Shown one piece after another: positions 55,272 through 63,857 of a stretch of DNA of 64,000 bases; the first letter of the stretch is position 1, and every line of letters begins with the position of its first letter. Origin of the DNA: Serinicoccus chungangensis (GTDB lineage: Bacteria > Actinomycetota > Actinomycetes > Actinomycetales > Dermatophilaceae); contig NZ_CP040887.1 in assembly GCF_006337125.1 (NCBI RefSeq), forward strand, positions 3,399,443-3,463,442, given 5' to 3'. The notes beneath the pieces are model-generated. The model saw only the letters and a program-made list of their open reading frames with translations, did not search any database and had not been told where the DNA came from. Position numbers and translations under genes: made by a program.

Positions 55272-56171
55272 ATGCCTCCCGTTGACCCGCCCGAGGGCCA
55301 GGACCCCGACGCCCAGGAGCACGATCCCACCGGCGTCCGCGCCCTGCTCTCCGGGCTCCCCGACCCCGGGCCCATGCCGGAGCACCTCGTGCACCGCATC
55401 CAGACCCGGCTGGAGGTCGAGCGCGAGCACCTCGCCGGCGCGGCCGCCGAGAACCCGCTGGCCGGGTCGGCGGACCGGGTGGTCGACCTCGCCGCAGAGC
55501 GGGGTCGGCGACGCCCGGGCCGGACGCTCGGGCTGCTGGGCGCCGCTGCAGCAGGGCTGGCCATCACCACGGTGACCTTCACGCAGCTCCTCGGGGGCAC
55601 CGGTACCGGCGACAGCGGGGCCCTCGCGCAGTACCCCTCCCGGGCGGAGTCGGGAGACGAGTCGGCGGCCGACGAGGAGGACCTGCAGGGCTCCGAGGAC
55701 GCCCCGGGTGAGCCGCTCGCGGAGGGGCCGGAGGCCGGTGGCGCCGTGCAGGACGACCGCACGATGCCGTCCGAGGACGAGCAGGCCGAGGGCGCCGACG
55801 GCCTCGGCACCCTGAGCGAGGTCTCCATCCCTACCGTCGTCCCTGATCTGGGCGTGGTGGTCCACGAGGACTACGTCGCGCGGATGCAGGTCAGTGCCAC
55901 GGATTCTGCGGCCGACACCCCGACCTCGCTGACCTCGGCCCAGGCCACGCAGTGCTGGGGCGGTGTCCCTGCAGCGGCCGCGTCGCGCTGGGAGCAGCGG
56001 TATGCCGCGCACGCACGGCTGGAGTCCGGAGCGGGCCAGGAGGAGGTCGTCGTCCTGCTCGGCCGGTCACCGGACGGCAGCGGGCATGCCTGGATGGTCC
56101 CGCACGCCTGCGTGCAGCGACCCGGTGTCGCTCCCATCGAGCCCGAGGGCGACCCCGTCGAGGGTCCCTGA
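55272..56171 (+). CDS. SigM-linked anti-sigma-like membrane protein
   Basis: 299 residues. The N-terminal cytoplasmic part (1-78) has VRALLSGLPDPGPMPEHLVH, typical of actinobacterial anti-sigma-like proteins following sigM. One helix lies at about 82-106, then an acidic Glu/Asp/Ala/Gly linker, then an extracellular domain with VARMQVSATDSAADT and two Cys (ATQCWGGV, PHACVQR) that may form a disulfide. It lacks the HxxxCxxC zinc motif of ZAS anti-sigma factors. The ATG at 55272 has AGGAGAGGAGG about a dozen bases upstream. The 141 bases between it and sigM hold only a short, non-convincing frame. Confidence 0.75.
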   Translation: MPPVDPPEGQDPDAQEHDPTGVRALLSGLPDPGPMPEHLVHRIQTRLEVEREHLAGAAAENPLAGSADRVVDLAAERGRRRPGRTLGLLGAAAAGLAITTVTFTQLLGGTGTGDSGALAQYPSRAESGDESAADEEDLQGSEDAPGEPLAEGPEAGGAVQDDRTMPSEDEQAEGADGLGTLSEVSIPTVVPDLGVVVHEDYVARMQVSATDSAADTPTSLTSAQATQCWGGVPAAAASRWEQRYAAHARLESGAGQEEVVVLLGRSPDGSGHAWMVPHACVQRPGVAPIEPEGDPVEGP

Positions 56172-56221
56172 CCACCCGCGGACCCCGTCTGCGAGGCCGT
56201 CACCGCACCGGCAGGGCCCCT

Positions 56222-56247
56222 GGAACAATGTCGTCCTAGGATCGGTT
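56222..56247 (+). promoter_or_regulatory. SigR/SigH-type promoter of trxBA
   Basis: GGAAC (56222-56226), exactly 18 bases, then GTT (56245-56247). The consensus of the thiol-oxidative-stress sigma factor SigR of Streptomyces (SigH in mycobacteria) is GGAAT/C-N18-GTT, and trxBA is its best-known target. Ends 55 bases before the trxB start. Confidence 0.7.
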
Positions 56248-56302
56248 GACCCCGACGTCCGGACCATCGATCCGCCGTGCACACCCCGCGAGGAAGGCTT
56301 CC

Positions 56303-57337
56303 ATGACCATCGACCTGCTGCCCCGCCCCAGCGGCTCCGGCGGTGGTGACGCCACCTCGCTCCGCGAGGTCATCATCATCGGCTCCGGGCCCGCGGGATA
56401 CACCGCCGCCGTCTACGCCGCGCGCGCGAACCTCGCGCCCCTCGTCTTCGAGGGCAGCGTCACTGCCGGGGGCGCCCTCATGAATACGACCGAGGTGGAG
56501 AACTTCCCCGGTTTCCCCGAGGGGATCATGGGTCCGCAGCTCATGATGGACATGCGGGAGCAGGCCGAGAGGTTCGGTGCGGAGCTCGTCCGGGACGACG
56601 TGGTGGAGGTCGACCTCAGTGGGTCGGTGAAGCGGGTCACGGACGCCGAGGGCACGGTCCACGAGGCGCGGGCGGTCATCCTGGCGATGGGCTCTGCCTA
56701 CCGGGAGCTGGGTCTGCCCCGCGAGCACGAGCTGTCCGGGCACGGCGTGTCCTGGTGTGCCACCTGCGACGGCGCCTTCTTCCGCGACCAGGACATCGTG
56801 GTCGTCGGCGGCGGGGACTCGGCGATGGAGGAGGCGACCTTCCTCAGCCGGTTCGCACGCTCCATCACCGTGGTCCATCGCCGGGACGAGCTGCGGGCCA
56901 GCCGGATCATGGCCGAGCGGGCCCAGGCCGACGACAAGATCTCGTTCGCCTGGAACTCCGCGGTGACCGAGCTGCAGGGCTCGCCCAAGCTCACCGGGGT
57001 CCGGCTGGCCGACACGGTCACCGGTGAGCAGCGTGAGGTCCCCGCCACCGGGTTGTTCATCGCCATCGGCCACGATCCCCGCAACGAGCTCGTCCGCGGC
57101 CAGGTCGAGCTCGACGACGAGGGCTACGTCGTGGTCCGCGGTCGCGGGACCGAGACCAGCGTCGAGGGCGTCTTCGCCTGCGGCGACCTCGTCGACCACA
57201 CCTACCGCCAGGCCATCACCGCCGCCGGCACCGGATGCGCGGCCGCGCTGGACGCCGAGCGCTTCCTGGCCAGCCGAGACCACGCCCAGGGCATGACCCA
57301 CCACCTCGCAACCGCTGTGACACAAGGAGATTCATGA
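56303..57337 (+). CDS. trxB: Thioredoxin-disulfide reductase
   Basis: FAD- and NADPH-dependent reductase of thioredoxin, 344 residues. FAD site [20 protein letters not shown] near residue 27; redox-active [11 protein letters not shown] (CATC, standard CAxC) near residue 155; NADPH site [21 protein letters not shown]-terminal FAD contact [20 protein letters not shown]. The first 20 residues (to SLREV) are a short extension. ATG 56303 follows GAGGAAGG. Its stop overlaps the trxA start (ATGA). Confidence 0.96.
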   Translation: MTIDLLPRPSGSGGGDATSLREVIIIGSGPAGYTAAVYAARANLAPLVFEGSVTAGGALMNTTEVENFPGFPEGIMGPQLMMDMREQAERFGAELVRDDVVEVDLSGSVKRVTDAEGTVHEARAVILAMGSAYRELGLPREHELSGHGVSWCATCDGAFFRDQDIVVVGGGDSAMEEATFLSRFARSITVVHRRDELRASRIMAERAQADDKISFAWNSAVTELQGSPKLTGVRLADTVTGEQREVPATGLFIAIGHDPRNELVRGQVELDDEGYVVVRGRGTETSVEGVFACGDLVDHTYRQAITAAGTGCAAALDAERFLASRDHAQGMTHHLATAVTQGDS

Positions 57338-57657
57338 GCATCAGCAACACCACCGACGCCACGTTCACCGAGGACGTCCTGCAGCACGACGGGCCGGTGC
57401 TCGTCGACTTCTGGGCTCCCTGGTGCGGTCCGTGCAAGATGATCGCCCCCATCCTGGAGGAGCTCTCGCAGGAGTGGGGCGACAAGCTCAAGGTCGTCAA
57501 GCTCAACACCGACGAGAACCCGCAGATCACGCAGAGCTACGGGATCACCGGCATCCCGACGATGCACGTCTACTCCGGGGGCGAGGTCGTCAAGACCATC
57601 GTCGGGGCACTGCCCAAGAAGAAGCTCGCCAACGAGCTGGAGCCGTTCACCGGCTGA
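57334..57657 (+). CDS. trxA: Thioredoxin
   Basis: 107 residues, full length. Active site [16 protein letters not shown] (WCGPC) at about residue 30; cis-proline loop [23 protein letters not shown] lies just before the ATG, inside the trxB end. Reduces protein disulfides; partner of the preceding reductase and expected to be induced with it under thiol stress. Confidence 0.97.
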   Translation: MSISNTTDATFTEDVLQHDGPVLVDFWAPWCGPCKMIAPILEELSQEWGDKLKVVKLNTDENPQITQSYGITGIPTMHVYSGGEVVKTIVGALPKKKLANELEPFTG

Positions 57658-57688
57658 CCAGTCACGATGAGGGCGCCTGAGCCGCCCG

Positions 57689-57733
57689 TCATCCACAGCC
57701 GTCCACGGGGTTTATCCACAACCCTGTGGACGG
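57689..57733. other. Cluster of DnaA-box-like sequences ahead of parA
   Basis: TTATCCACA at 57712-57720 is a perfect match to the classical DnaA box. TCATCCACA (57689-57697) and, on the other strand, CCGTCCACA (57733-57725) are looser matches. All lie in the 135-base gap between trxA and parA, which holds no other recognisable element apart from the parA ribosome-binding site. The gap is about 6 kb from the expected dnaA, so these may titrate DnaA or regulate parAB rather than form the origin itself. Confidence 0.5.
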
Positions 57734-57792
57734 CTTTCTCGTGCGCGCCAGACTTGGTGGGACCTGCCGTGATCAGCGATGATGGAGGCCTC

Positions 57793-59043
57793 ATGAGAGA
57801 TGACGAGGGTGCGCTCGGTTGGCCGGGCGGGGACGACGACCGCAGCGATGTCATCGAGGGGTTCACGGTCGGCGCCCTGGGGTGGCCTGTCCCGGCTCCG
57901 ACCCACGACAGTCCTGACGGCGACGACGTTCCACGTGGAACGGGTGCCGCTACTGTTCCACGTGGAACCGGCCCGGCCGGGACGGCGAACGACACCGGTG
58001 TTTCGGACGCCCCCCGTGACTCGTCGGCGGTAGGCGTGGCAGAGGACCTCGGGGCAGCTGACGCTGCCGAACCCTCCACGGCAACTCCTGTTCCACGGGA
58101 AACCGCGGTCGCAGACAGCACTGTTCCACGGGAAACCACGGCTGACGAGCGCGCCCGCGCTGCTCCACAAGAACCCGCTGCCACAGACAGCCTCCAGAGC
58201 CCCACGTCCCCGGTCGCTGCGTCGGCTCGTCCTCCCGCGCAAGACCGACCCTGGCACGGCACGCGCATCATCACGGTGTCCAACCAGAAGGGCGGCGTCG
58301 GCAAGACGACGACCACCGTGAATCTCGCGGCAGCCATGGCCGCGAGCGGGCTCCGCGTCCTGGTCATCGACATGGACCCCCAGGGCAACGCCAGCACCGC
58401 GCTGTCGATCCCGCACAGCAGCGGGACGGCAGGGATCTACGACGTCCTCATCGACGGCGTGCCCCTCGCGGAGGTGGTCCAGCCCTGCCCCCAGGTACCC
58501 CATCTCGAGTGCGCCCCGGCCACCATCGATCTCGCCGGTGCCGAGATCGAGCTCGTCCCCCTGGTCGCCCGGGAGAACCGGTTACGGCGGTCCGTGCAGA
58601 CCTATCTCGAGTCGGTCCCCGAGCCACCGGACCTCGTCCTCATCGACTGCCCGCCGAGCCTCGGTCTGCTCACCGTCAACGCCTTCGTCGCCGCGCGCGA
58701 GCTGCTCATCCCGATCCAGTGCGAGTACTACGCCCTCGAAGGGCTCAGCCAGCTGCTGAAGAACGTCGACCTCATCCAGCAGCACCTCAACGCCGACCTG
58801 CACGTGTCCACCATCCTGCTGACGATGTTCGACGGCCGGACCCGCCTCGCCTCCGACGTGGCCGACCAGGTCCGGGAGCACTTCGGCGACCGGGTGCTGC
58901 GGACCGCCATCCCCCGCTCCGTGCGCATCAGCGAGGCGCCCAGCCACGGCGAGACCGTGATGACCTACGACCCGACCAGCACGGGCGCCCTGTCCTACGC
59001 CGAGGCGGCCGCCGAGATGCGCCGCACGAAGGAGATGTCATGA
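57793..59043 (+). CDS. parA: Chromosome-partitioning ATPase ParA with long N-terminal extension
   Basis: 416 residues. The C-terminal 260 residues are the Walker-type ATPase: deviant Walker [21 protein letters not shown] with the signature Lys, Walker A' [14 protein letters not shown], Walker [14 protein letters not shown], and [20 protein letters not shown]. The first 155 residues are an acidic, disordered extension with VPRGTG, VPRGTG, VPRETA and VPRETT; each of these peptides is encoded by a parS-like site. GGAGG lies six bases before the ATG at 57793; the frame is open to 57667 but across DnaA-box sequence. Overlaps parB (ATGA). Confidence 0.95.
   Translation: MRDDEGALGWPGGDDDRSDVIEGFTVGALGWPVPAPTHDSPDGDDVPRGTGAATVPRGTGPAGTANDTGVSDAPRDSSAVGVAEDLGAADAAEPSTATPVPRETAVADSTVPRETTADERARAAPQEPAATDSLQSPTSPVAASARPPAQDRPWHGTRIITVSNQKGGVGKTTTTVNLAAAMAASGLRVLVIDMDPQGNASTALSIPHSSGTAGIYDVLIDGVPLAEVVQPCPQVPHLECAPATIDLAGAEIELVPLVARENRLRRSVQTYLESVPEPPDLVLIDCPPSLGLLTVNAFVAARELLIPIQCEYYALEGLSQLLKNVDLIQQHLNADLHVSTILLTMFDGRTRLASDVADQVREHFGDRVLRTAIPRSVRISEAPSHGETVMTYDPTSTGALSYAEAAAEMRRTKEMS
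57928..57968. other. Two perfect parS-like palindromes inside parA
   Basis: GTTCCACGTGGAAC occurs at 57928-57941 and 57955-57968, 27 bases apart. It differs from the usual GTTTCACGTGAAAC parS core only in the symmetric third and twelfth positions and is fully palindromic. Expected to be bound by the ParB encoded just downstream. Confidence 0.75.
58090..58136. other. Two variant parS-like sites inside parA
   Basis: GTTCCACGGGAAAC occurs at 58090-58103 and 58123-58136, 33 bases apart. Each differs from GTTCCACGTGAAAC by a single base in the centre, breaking the palindrome. Confidence 0.55.
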
Positions 59044-60269
59044 CCGACCGACGACGTGGACTCGGCAAGGGCCTGGGTGCCCTCATCCCGCAGCAGCCCG
59101 CGGGCAACGCAGACCGACCCCGTGACGTCTTCTTCCCGCGGGCCGACAGCACCTCGGCGTTCTCGGGCCATGCGACCGCGACCGCCACGTCCACCGCCGC
59201 ACCAGGTGAGGACACCCGGTCGTCCGTCTCGCCGACGCCGGCCGATGCCCCTGGGTCCACCGACCATTCCCTCTCTGGTTCCACAGGAAACCGCAGCGTG
59301 CAGTCGGAGACCGGTGCCGGTTCCACGGGAAACCGCAGCGTGCCCACGGAGACCGGTGCTGGTTCCACGGGAGACGACGGCATGAACGCAGCCGGCGCCG
59401 ATGACGGTGGCCCTGCTCTCGCACCGGTCCCCGGAGCATCCTTCGCCGAGATCGACCTCGGCCAGATCCGCGCCAACCCGCGGCAGCCCCGCTCCGTCTT
59501 CGACGACGACGACCTGGCCGAGCTGGTCAGCAGCATCCGCGAGCTGGGTGTCCTGCAGCCGGTCGTCGTCCGCCCCACCGACCCCGACGAGGTCGCGGGC
59601 GGTGAGCCGCCGTTCGAGCTGGTCATGGGCGAGCGCCGTCTGCGGGCGTCGCGAGCGGCCGACCAGACCACGATCCCGGCCATCGTGCGGGCCACCGACG
59701 ACGAGCACATGCTGCGGGACGCGCTGCTGGAAAACCTGCACCGTGCCCAGCTGAACCCGCTCGAGGAGGCCGCGGCCTACCAGCAGCTGCTCGAGGACTT
59801 CGGCTGCACCCACGACGAGCTGGCCGGCCGCATCGGCCGGTCACGGCCGCAGATCAGCAACACCATCCGGCTGCTGCGCCTGCCGCCGATGGTGCAGCGG
59901 CGGGTGGCGTCGGGGGTGCTCAGTGCCGGGCACGCCCGGGCTCTGCTGGGTCTCGCCGACGGAGCCGCGATGGAGCGGCTGGCCCAGCGCATCGTGGCCG
60001 AGGGACTCTCGGTGCGCTCCGTCGAGGAGATCGTCATGATCGGCGACGACGAGCGGCCGACCCGGCGCCGCGCCGCCGGCGCCTCCGCCTCACCGGAGCT
60101 GGAGCGGATCGCCAGCTCGCTGTCGGGGCGTCTCGACACGCGGGTCCAGGTGTCCATGGGGCGCCGCAAGGGCAAGATGGTCATCGAGTTCGCGGGCCAG
60201 GACGATCTCGAGCGCATCCTCGACCTGCTGGGACGGGACGAGCTCAGCCCTTCGTCGACGTCGGACTGA
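59040..60269 (+). CDS. parB: Chromosome-partitioning protein ParB
   Basis: 409 residues. It begins [18 protein letters not shown], the usual ParA-contacting N-terminus. A linker of about 120 residues follows, holding three GSTGN-type repeats encoded by parS-like DNA. The CTP-binding/nuclease-like domain starts at about 138 ([46 protein letters not shown]), then the HTH that reads parS ([20 protein letters not shown]), and a C-terminal dimerisation domain with [23 protein letters not shown] 59040 overlaps the parA stop (ATGA). Convergent with rsmG across 60 bases with no obvious terminator. Confidence 0.96.
   Translation: MTDRRRGLGKGLGALIPQQPAGNADRPRDVFFPRADSTSAFSGHATATATSTAAPGEDTRSSVSPTPADAPGSTDHSLSGSTGNRSVQSETGAGSTGNRSVPTETGAGSTGDDGMNAAGADDGGPALAPVPGASFAEIDLGQIRANPRQPRSVFDDDDLAELVSSIRELGVLQPVVVRPTDPDEVAGGEPPFELVMGERRLRASRAADQTTIPAIVRATDDEHMLRDALLENLHRAQLNPLEEAAAYQQLLEDFGCTHDELAGRIGRSRPQISNTIRLLRLPPMVQRRVASGVLSAGHARALLGLADGAAMERLAQRIVAEGLSVRSVEEIVMIGDDERPTRRRAAGASASPELERIASSLSGRLDTRVQVSMGRRKGKMVIEFAGQDDLERILDLLGRDELSPSSTSD
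59278..59375. other. Three parS-like sites inside parB
   Basis: GTTCCACAGGAAAC (59278-59291), GTTCCACGGGAAAC (59320-59333) and GTTCCACGGGAGAC (59362-59375), each starting exactly 42 bases after the previous one. The surrounding 42-base unit is itself a degenerate tandem repeat. All three carry one or more central or arm changes from the palindrome found in parA. Confidence 0.55.
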
Positions 60270-60329
60270 CGCCCCGCCCGCCGCGGTCGCACAGCCCCGG
60301 GTGATGCCTGCGGGCCGTCCGGCGCGGGG

Positions 60330-61058
60330 TCAGGGGCGCGAGGACCGTCGGCGGCGTGCGGGCCGTCCCCGGCGTCCACGCCGCGGCCCGGGCTGGTCCG
60401 CGGCCTCACCCGCGTCCCTTCCGCCCGCCGGGCGGACGATCTCCACGACCCGGACCGGACCGGCGACCGTCCCCTCGGCCAGCACGTGCACCTGAGCCTG
60501 GGTCACGCCGTGCCGCCGCAGCACCGGTCGGGCCTGCTCGAGCTCGGCCGCGGCCGCCTCACCCTTGAGCGCGAGCAGCCGGCCCTCGTCCGCCAGCAGC
60601 GGGAAGCCCCACCTGATCAGCTTGTCCAACGACGCCACCGCGCGGGCGGTGACGACCGGCGCCTCCAGGTCGACGTCCTCCGCCCGACCACGGTGCACCG
60701 TCACGTTGTCCAGGCCGAGCTCGGCGACGGCGTGCTCCAGCCACGTGGTGCGGCGCAGCAGCGGCTCCACGAGGTGCAACCGCAGGTCGGGGCGGGCGAT
60801 GGCGAGGACCACGCCGGGCAGGCCGGCACCCGACCCGATGTCCACGACCTGCTCGTCCTCCCGGCACAGCACCTCGACCACGGCGCAGTTGAGCAGGTGG
60901 CGCTCCCACAGCCGACCGGTCTCGCGCGGGCCGATGAGGCCGTGGCTGATGCCGGTCGTGGCCAGCAGCTCGGCATACCGCACCGCCACCGGCAGCCGCT
61001 CGGCGAAGATCTCCCGCGCCTGCTCCGGGGGCGGTGGCGCGGCACCGGTGCCCGGCAC
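60330..61058 (-). CDS. rsmG: 16S rRNA (guanine-527-N7)-methyltransferase
   Basis: Methylates G527 of 16S rRNA using S-adenosylmethionine. It has 242 residues. SAM site VVDIGSGAGLPGVVLAIA near residue 70; LIGPRETGRLWERHLLNCAV before it; TARAVASLDKLIRWGFPLL and LLALKGEAAAAEL after it. The last 30 residues are an Arg/Pro-rich tail. GTG 61058 lies four bases after the jag stop. Last gene of the rpmH operon. Confidence 0.94.
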   Translation of the reverse strand: MPGTGAAPPPPEQAREIFAERLPVAVRYAELLATTGISHGLIGPRETGRLWERHLLNCAVVEVLCREDEQVVDIGSGAGLPGVVLAIARPDLRLHLVEPLLRRTTWLEHAVAELGLDNVTVHRGRAEDVDLEAPVVTARAVASLDKLIRWGFPLLADEGRLLALKGEAAAAELEQARPVLRRHGVTQAQVHVLAEGTVAGPVRVVEIVRPAGGRDAGEAADQPGPRRGRRGRPARRRRSSRP

Positions 61059-61062
61059 GTCG

Positions 61063-61725
61063 TCAGTCAGCCGGCAGGATGACGACGTAGCGCGAGGGCT
61101 CCACGCCCTCGGACTCCGAGCTGAGCCCAGCCGCGAGGACCTCGTCGTGCACGACCTTGCGCTCGAAGGCGGTCATCGGCTCCAGGTCCCGGCGCTCCCC
61201 GGACTCCTTGACCTCGGCGATCGCGCTGCGTGCCTGGGCCACCAGGGCGCTACGGCGGTCGGCGCGGTAGCCGGCCACGTCCAGCATGAGGCGGCTGCGC
61301 TCTCCGGTCTCGGCCTGCACGGCCAGCCGGGTCAGCTCCTGCAGCGCCTCGAGGACCGCACCGCCCGGGCCCACGAGACGGCGCGGGGCGGCACCGTCCT
61401 CGGAGTCCACGAGGGCGACAGCGGCGCGGTCGCCGTCCACGTCCACCTCGAGGTCGCCGTCCAGGTCGGCGATGTCCAGAAGGGTCTCCAGGAAGTCGGC
61501 GGCGACCTCTCCCTCCCGGACGAGGTCGGCGGCGGCGTCCCCGCCGCTGGACGACGTCGACGCGGCGGTTGTGACCTCGGTCACATCCTGGTCGGCGGCG
61601 TCCTCGGTCGGAGCCTGCTCGTCCTGCGCGGGCTGCTCGGTCGGAGCCTGCTCGTCCTGCGCGGGCTGCTCGGTCGGAGCCTGCTCGTCGGTGGTCGCGA
61701 TGTCGGTGTCGTTCGTGGTGCTCAT
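61063..61725 (-). CDS. jag: Jag/KhpB RNA-binding protein (KH and R3H domains)
   Basis: 220 residues. An acidic, disordered N-terminus with three near-identical blocks (TEQPAQDEQAP) precedes a KH domain (RLVGPGGAVLEALQELTRLA at about 118-137) and a C-terminal R3H domain (LEPMTAFERKVVHDEVLAAG, with the expected Arg and His). Binds RNA and influences cell-wall growth in other Gram-positive bacteria. ATG 61725 with AGGAG five bases upstream is preferred to the GTG two codons earlier. Follows yidC by 56 bases. Confidence 0.92.
   Translation of the reverse strand: MSTTNDTDIATTDEQAPTEQPAQDEQAPTEQPAQDEQAPTEDAADQDVTEVTTAASTSSSGGDAAADLVREGEVAADFLETLLDIADLDGDLEVDVDGDRAAVALVDSEDGAAPRRLVGPGGAVLEALQELTRLAVQAETGERSRLMLDVAGYRADRRSALVAQARSAIAEVKESGERRDLEPMTAFERKVVHDEVLAAGLSSESEGVEPSRYVVILPAD
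61603..61689. repeat. 33-base tandem repeat in jag
   Basis: Two identical 33-base units (61603-61635 and 61636-61668) and a 21-base partial third (61669-61689). Being a multiple of three, unit gain or loss keeps the frame and only changes the length of the acidic N-terminal arm. Confidence 0.85.
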
Positions 61726-61781
61726 CTGCACTCCTGTCTCGAGGGCGGTCGGGTCGGTGGGGCGCGGGGCCGCGCGCCTCG

Positions 61782-62756
61782 TCAGCGCTTCTTGCGGCGC
61801 TTCTTGCTCTTCGGCTGGGCCCGCTGGCCGGCCACGCGGGCCTGCATCTGCGCCTGGGCCGCTTCGCGCTCGGCCATGAAGTTCGGGTTCTTGAGCTGGA
61901 CGCCCAGGGCGGTCTTGCCCTTGCGCGCCATGCGGGCCTTGTACTTCTCCTCGGCCGGGGTGTTGGGCGCCGGCATGTTGCGGATGACGAAGAACTGCTG
62001 CCCCATGGTCCAGAAGTTGCTGACGGTCCAGTAGATGAGCAGCGCCACCGGGAAGTTGACACCGGTCACGGCGAAGACGATCGGGAGGACGTAGATGAGG
62101 ATCTGCTGCTGCCGGGCCATCGGGCTGTTGAGGGCCTCGGGCGACATGTTCTGCCGCATCAGCTGGTGGCTGGTGATGAACTGCGTCCCGGACATCACGA
62201 GGATGAGGACCAGGGAGAGGATCTTGGCCGACAGGTCCTGGTCGTGCAGGAAGGTCGAGGTCAGACCGGCACCGAAGATCTCCGATCCGGCCATCTTGCT
62301 GGCCAGCTCACGGGTGAACAGGCCCAGCGGTTCGATCTCCCCGCGCGAGACCGTCTCCGCGGTGTTGAGCAGCCGGAAGAGCGCGAAGAAGAACGGCATC
62401 TGGATGAGGATGGGCAGGCACGCCCCGAACGGGTTGGCCCCCGCCTCGCGGTAGAGGCCGAAGGTCTCCTCCTGGAAGGCCTTCTGGCTGGCCTGGTCCT
62501 TCTTGCCCTTGTACTTCGCCTGGATCTTCATCAGCTCGGGCTGGACGATCTGCAGGCGTCGTTGGCTCTTGATCTGCCGGATCATCAGCGGCGTCAGCAG
62601 CGCCCGCAGCGTCACGACGAGGCCCACGATGGCCAGCACCCAGGTCCACCCACTGGTGTCCGGAAGACCCATACGGGTCAGCAGCCACTCCAGCCCCACG
62701 AGGATGGCGGAGTCGAACCAGATGAAGGGGAAGAGGAGGGTGTCGAAGAATCCCAT
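61782..62756 (-). CDS. yidC: Membrane protein insertase YidC
   Basis: Inserts proteins into the cytoplasmic membrane alone or with SecYEG. It has 324 residues of the Gram-positive/actinobacterial type, without the large periplasmic domain of E. coli YidC. Five helices; the conserved hydrophilic-groove Arg is in LLTPLMIRQIKSQRRL, followed by the cytoplasmic hairpin KYKGKKDQASQKAFQEETFG and IQMPFFFALFRLL. The C-terminal tail is strongly basic (KSKKRRKKR), which can contact ribosomes. Seven bases after yidD. Confidence 0.96.
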   Translation of the reverse strand: MGFFDTLLFPFIWFDSAILVGLEWLLTRMGLPDTSGWTWVLAIVGLVVTLRALLTPLMIRQIKSQRRLQIVQPELMKIQAKYKGKKDQASQKAFQEETFGLYREAGANPFGACLPILIQMPFFFALFRLLNTAETVSRGEIEPLGLFTRELASKMAGSEIFGAGLTSTFLHDQDLSAKILSLVLILVMSGTQFITSHQLMRQNMSPEALNSPMARQQQILIYVLPIVFAVTGVNFPVALLIYWTVSNFWTMGQQFFVIRNMPAPNTPAEEKYKARMARKGKTALGVQLKNPNFMAEREAAQAQMQARVAGQRAQPKSKKRRKKR

Positions 62757-62763
62757 GCGGTCC

Positions 62764-63153
62764 TCAAGGTCGGCGGTGTGCGGCAGGGCCGCCCACCGAG
62801 GTGGAGGGCCCGGGGAGGTCCCCGGACGGGTCGGACGTGGAGGCGGCGGTATGCCGTGGCGGCACGTGGTCGACCCCGCCGGCCGCCCACGGGTGGCAGC
62901 GCAGGACCCGGCGCACCGTCAACCAGCCACCCCGCACCGGACCGTGCCGTTCGAGCGCCGTCACGCCGTAGGCGCTGCACGAGGGGTAGTAACGGCATAC
63001 CGGACCGAGCAGTGGAGAGATCGTCCACTGGTAGACCCGCACCAGCCATACCAGAGGACGAGCGAGGAGGCTGCGACGTTCCCCGGGTCCCACGCCACCG
63101 CGGTGCACGTCGCGCAGCTCCGGAACGGCGCCTCCGGGCGGCTGCCCGGTCAC
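62764..63153 (-). CDS. yidD: Membrane protein insertion efficiency factor YidD
   Basis: 129 residues. The core (about residues 35-98) has the family pattern [34 protein letters not shown], and [19 protein letters not shown] with three conserved Cys. N- and C-terminal extensions are low-complexity. GTG 63153 overlaps the rnpA stop (GTGA). Peripheral membrane protein assisting YidC. Confidence 0.92.
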   Translation of the reverse strand: MTGQPPGGAVPELRDVHRGGVGPGERRSLLARPLVWLVRVYQWTISPLLGPVCRYYPSCSAYGVTALERHGPVRGGWLTVRRVLRCHPWAAGGVDHVPPRHTAASTSDPSGDLPGPSTSVGGPAAHRRP

Positions 63154-63536
63154 GCCGACCTCGTCAGGACACGCCCGAGGGCGTGGTCGAGGGCCGCGCC
63201 GAGCTCGGCCGTCGTGGCCCGCGACGCGGGCGGCAGCGCGCGGACGACCACGTCCGAGGCCGGTGGGAGGTCGCCCGTCCGGGCGGCCACGAGGTGCCGC
63301 AGGCGACGAGCGGTGCGGTTGCGCACCACGGCGTTGCCGACCGCCTTGGACACGACGAAGCCCACCCGCGGGCAGGCGCCGCCGGACGCGACGGCCGTCG
63401 CGTCGGGTCGGGGCAGGGAGACGTGCACGACGAGGAGGTCGGTGCCGGCCCGGCGACGTCGGCGTCCGTCACCGCGACCACGGAGGACCGAACGGACGTC
63501 CTCACCCGAGGTCAGGCGGTGACGGCGCGCAAGCAC
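63150..63536 (-). CDS. rnpA: Ribonuclease P protein component
   Basis: 128 residues. Protein partner of the RNase P RNA in tRNA 5' processing. The start [19 protein letters not shown] and the central [20 protein letters not shown] with ARRLRHL carry the RNR basic helix. It begins at GTG 63536, 27 bases after rpmH. The RNR motif reads RNRTARRLR, whereas most homologues have Lys or Arg where Ala stands. Confidence 0.94.
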   Translation of the reverse strand: MLARRHRLTSGEDVRSVLRGRGDGRRRRRAGTDLLVVHVSLPRPDATAVASGGACPRVGFVVSKAVGNAVVRNRTARRLRHLVAARTGDLPPASDVVVRALPPASRATTAELGAALDHALGRVLTRSA

Positions 63537-63563
63537 GGACGCAGCGCCGGCGGGGCCGACGAC

Positions 63564-63701
63564 TCAGGCCGAGACGGAGGAACGGCCCTTGCGGCGACGA
63601 GCGTTGAGGATGCTGCGTCCCGCACGGGTGCGCATGCGCAGGCGGAAGCCGTGCTTCTTGGCGCGACGGCGGTTGTTCGGCTGGAAGGTGCGCTTGCTCA
63701 T
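63564..63701 (-). CDS. rpmH: 50S ribosomal protein L34
   Basis: 45 residues, highly basic, start [20 protein letters not shown] followed by [19 protein letters not shown], the universal L34 sequence. The ATG at 63701 is fixed by homology; the open frame extends upstream only as noise. First gene of the operon leading to rnpA, yidD, yidC, jag and rsmG, and the usual neighbour of dnaA. Confidence 0.97.
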   Translation of the reverse strand: MSKRTFQPNNRRRAKKHGFRLRMRTRAGRSILNARRRKGRSSVSA

Positions 63702-63827
63702 CACTACTCCGGTCGGTGCTGGCGGTACGGTCGGCAGGGCCGGGTCGGCCGCCAACGGAAGCCCGCGCGCATGGGCGGGGTCGTCCAGGCACGGGCAGGC
63801 GAAAGCGGCCGAGAAACGGCCTGCTCC

Positions 63828-63857
63828 ACGGTACGGGAGCGCGTCCTCGCCGGTCAA
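63828..63857 (-). promoter_or_regulatory. Promoter of the rpmH operon
   Basis: Minus strand: TTGACC (63857-63852), 18 bases, TACCGT (63833-63828). Both hexamers fit the housekeeping sigma factor well. This predicts a leader of about 120 bases before rpmH; I see no gene in that stretch or in the rest of the 299 bases to the window end. Confidence 0.65.

Noticed and set aside
55127..55285. A 53-codon frame overlapping the sigM stop (GTGA)
   Set aside because: It runs out of frame into the anti-sigma-like gene, has no recognisable features, and the AGGAGAGGAGG ahead of 55272 points to the later start.
58162..58175. A fifth parS-like site in parA (GCTCCACAAGAACC)
   Set aside because: Too many differences from the palindrome, in both arms and the centre; it may be a decayed copy but cannot be supported.
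61603..61689. Possible CRISPR-like repeats
   Set aside because: The units are directly adjacent without spacers and lie in frame within jag; there are no cas genes nearby.
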